A DNA stretch of 5,678 nucleotides from Methanosarcinales archaeon (lineage in GTDB: Archaea; Halobacteriota; Syntropharchaeia; Alkanophagales; Methanospirareceae), in assembly GCA_016649585.1 (NCBI GenBank), contig JAENXH010000099.1, positions 1 to 5,678 on the forward strand. Direction: 5' to 3'. Positions 4,621-5,678 of the stretch are shown piece by piece; the stretch's first letter is position 1, and each line of letters begins with the position of its first letter. The notes beneath the pieces were generated by a model. It was given only the letters and a program-made list of their open reading frames with translations. It ran no database searches and was not told the DNA's origin. The position numbers and the translations under genes were made by a program.

Positions 4621-5565
4621 ATGAGAATAAAAAATAAAAAAGCGATTTCGACAATAATAGCTGTGACGGTAGCGGTTTCAATTCTCGTGGCTTTTTCGGC
4701 TACTGCCAGTGCCGGAACAATTAATGTTGATTGTGATGCAACAGGTTGTGTTGGAAGTGGTCAAACAGAGCCGTATTCTGTAGTCTGCGGCACAGACACG
4801 GTGACTATTGTTCCGACAAAAACTTCAGCAAACAATCAAAATCAAGAATTAACTCTTCCAGAAAATGCAGTAGAAGTTGCTCCAGGAGTTTTTTATCTTG
4901 GAGAATCAATGGATAACGGAAAGGTAGTGGAAGGCTATGCTTTTGTCCACTACGTGAAACCTGCTGCCAACTCCAACCCAGTAGATTGGGATGAAACAGT
5001 AGATATCTATAAGTTCATGTTTGGCGGAATAAAGTGGGCTGAGACTATGCAATATGAAGTAAATATTGCTGGAAGTGGCTTAAAAAAGGCAGAGGTCTTA
5101 AAAGCTTTAGGCGCAAGCTTAGATACATGGAATGATGCAATCGCAGAAAAACTATCATCATTTAAGCTTTTTGACAAACTCGTTCCCCTTAAGGAAGACG
5201 CAACGCCGGGAGAAAACGATGAGCATAACATAGTAGTATGGGAAGATTTATCTGAAATATATGGGGCGAATGTTATTGCAGTAAATTCATTTTGGTTTAA
5301 TCCAGCATTAAAAGTTATAGTAGATTCAGATGTTGTGTTTAATGCATACTATACTTGGAGTACAGATGAGTTTTGTGACGAAGAAGCCATGGACTTGCAA
5401 AATATAGCTACTCATGAATTCGGGCACAATGGATTAAATGACTTATACAGCTCACCAAGTGTGGCGCTGACAATGTATGGATATGGTGATTTTGGCGATA
5501 TTGAAAAGCGAACTTTGGGAACTGGCGATATTTCTGGTATTCAAAAATTATACGGAAGTCCGTAA
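4621..5565 (+). CDS. Secreted matrixin-like zinc metalloprotease with shortened zinc motif
   Basis: This 314-residue protein has a Sec-type signal peptide: a basic start (RIKNKK), a hydrophobic core to about 25, and a probable cut after ATASA (residue 31). The mature protein would be outside the cell. Near the C-terminus IATHEFGHNGLNDLY (262-276) gives zinc ligands H265 and H269, general base E266 and a likely third ligand D274. A Met-turn LTMYGYG follows (M285), then KRTLGTGDISGIQKLYG (296-312), typical of the end of M10/matrixin-like domains. Upstream, WAETMQYEVN (139-148), ETWDA-like LDTWNDAI (167-174) and FNPALKVIVDSDVVFNAYYT (226-245) fit archaeal members of this group. The zinc motif is HExxHxGxxD, one residue shorter than HExxHxxGxxH/D. 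Four cysteines (38, 43, 56, 252) may form disulfides. The gene stands alone, is AT-rich, and has its own ribosome binding site. Substrates are unknown. Confidence 0.82.
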   Translation: MRIKNKKAISTIIAVTVAVSILVAFSATASAGTINVDCDATGCVGSGQTEPYSVVCGTDTVTIVPTKTSANNQNQELTLPENAVEVAPGVFYLGESMDNGKVVEGYAFVHYVKPAANSNPVDWDETVDIYKFMFGGIKWAETMQYEVNIAGSGLKKAEVLKALGASLDTWNDAIAEKLSSFKLFDKLVPLKEDATPGENDEHNIVVWEDLSEIYGANVIAVNSFWFNPALKVIVDSDVVFNAYYTWSTDEFCDEEAMDLQNIATHEFGHNGLNDLYSSPSVALTMYGYGDFGDIEKRTLGTGDISGIQKLYGSP

Positions 5566-5661
5566 TTAGAGATCGAATTATGTGATGCCCGAAGTCCATG
5601 ACTTTTCGCAACCCGAAGGGCTGTTTGCTCTCGCTATCGCTGGGGCTACTTAACAGGAAAA
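5566..5661. other. Non-coding tail after the protease gene
   Basis: No gene is seen. A small stem AAGTC-CAT-GACTT (5591-5603) and a short CCCGAAGGG pairing near 5613-5621 are present but too weak to call a terminator. The plus frame from about 5610 stays open to the window end, reading NPKGCLLSLSLGLLNRKRNR, but it has no start or ribosome binding site. Confidence 0.4.
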
Positions 5662-5678
5662 GGAATAGGGGTCAGGTC
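5662..5678. repeat. Possible edge of a REP/RAYT-associated repeat (AGGGGTCAGGTC)
   Basis: The window ends in GGAATAGGGGTCAGGTC. The block GGGGTCAGGTC, or GACCTGACCCC on the other strand, is recalled as a recurrent sequence flanking REP-associated Y1 (IS200-like) transposase genes in many prokaryotic genomes. Only one edge is visible, with no transposase in view, so this is a pattern-based guess. Confidence 0.35.

Noticed and set aside
1..5678. CRISPR array, tRNA or rRNA genes
   Set aside because: No regularly spaced repeats, cloverleaf-like segments or conserved ribosomal RNA stretches were seen.

Overview
The window looks archaeal. Promoter-like TATA boxes (for example TTTATAAA at 2378-2385) sit about 25-40 bases ahead of starts, and ribosome binding sites are GGTGA or GGAGGTGA. 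The gene content also fits: a PaREP1-type HEPN protein, a Ccm cytochrome c maturation transporter next to an alternative-heme-type radical SAM protein, an archaeal-style S49 peptidase and a secreted matrixin-like protease. I infer a euryarchaeon of the methane- or alkane-cycling, cytochrome-c-rich kind (ANME-1, Syntrophoarchaeum or Methanoperedens-like). The sequence alone does not fix the lineage.

Layout. Bases 1-222 are the 3' end of a radical SAM/SPASM gene on the plus strand, most like the AhbC/AhbD/NirJ heme-pathway enzymes. It is followed by a degenerate CAC-type tandem repeat (234-265) and a 22-codon stub of a GxxExxY-family gene (270-338). Converging on this from the right are ccmB (346-1044) and ccmA (1078-1752) on the minus strand, which together form the ABC transporter of c-type cytochrome maturation. 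A 74-base divergent intergenic region separates ccmA from a plus-strand gene (1827-2327) that joins a ribbon-helix-helix-like N-terminus to a PaREP1/HEPN helical domain.

Next is a clear two-gene plus-strand operon with a strong TATA box and ribosome binding site. It holds a membrane-anchored S49 signal-peptide-peptidase-like enzyme (2418-3278) and, overlapping it by four bases, a membrane-anchored DUF4350/GldG-like protein (3275-4123). A gap of about 500 bases (4124-4620) carries no convincing gene, only a TATA-like box, small hairpins and stop-broken coding-like scraps. After it comes a secreted matrixin-like zinc protease (4621-5565) with a zinc motif one residue shorter than the metzincin standard. 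The window ends in a short tail whose last bases, AGGGGTCAGGTC, resemble sequences often found beside REP-associated (Y1) transposases.

How the genes fit together. The radical SAM protein and ccmAB suggest a heme and cytochrome c theme on the left. The right half concerns membrane and extracellular proteolysis. The central RHH-HEPN gene and the GxxExxY stub are typical accessory, shuffled genes. No complete new multi-gene system is evident. The points most worth a second look are the altered zinc motif of the protease, the SppA/DUF4350 pair, the RHH-HEPN fusion and the GxxExxY stub with its repeat leader.
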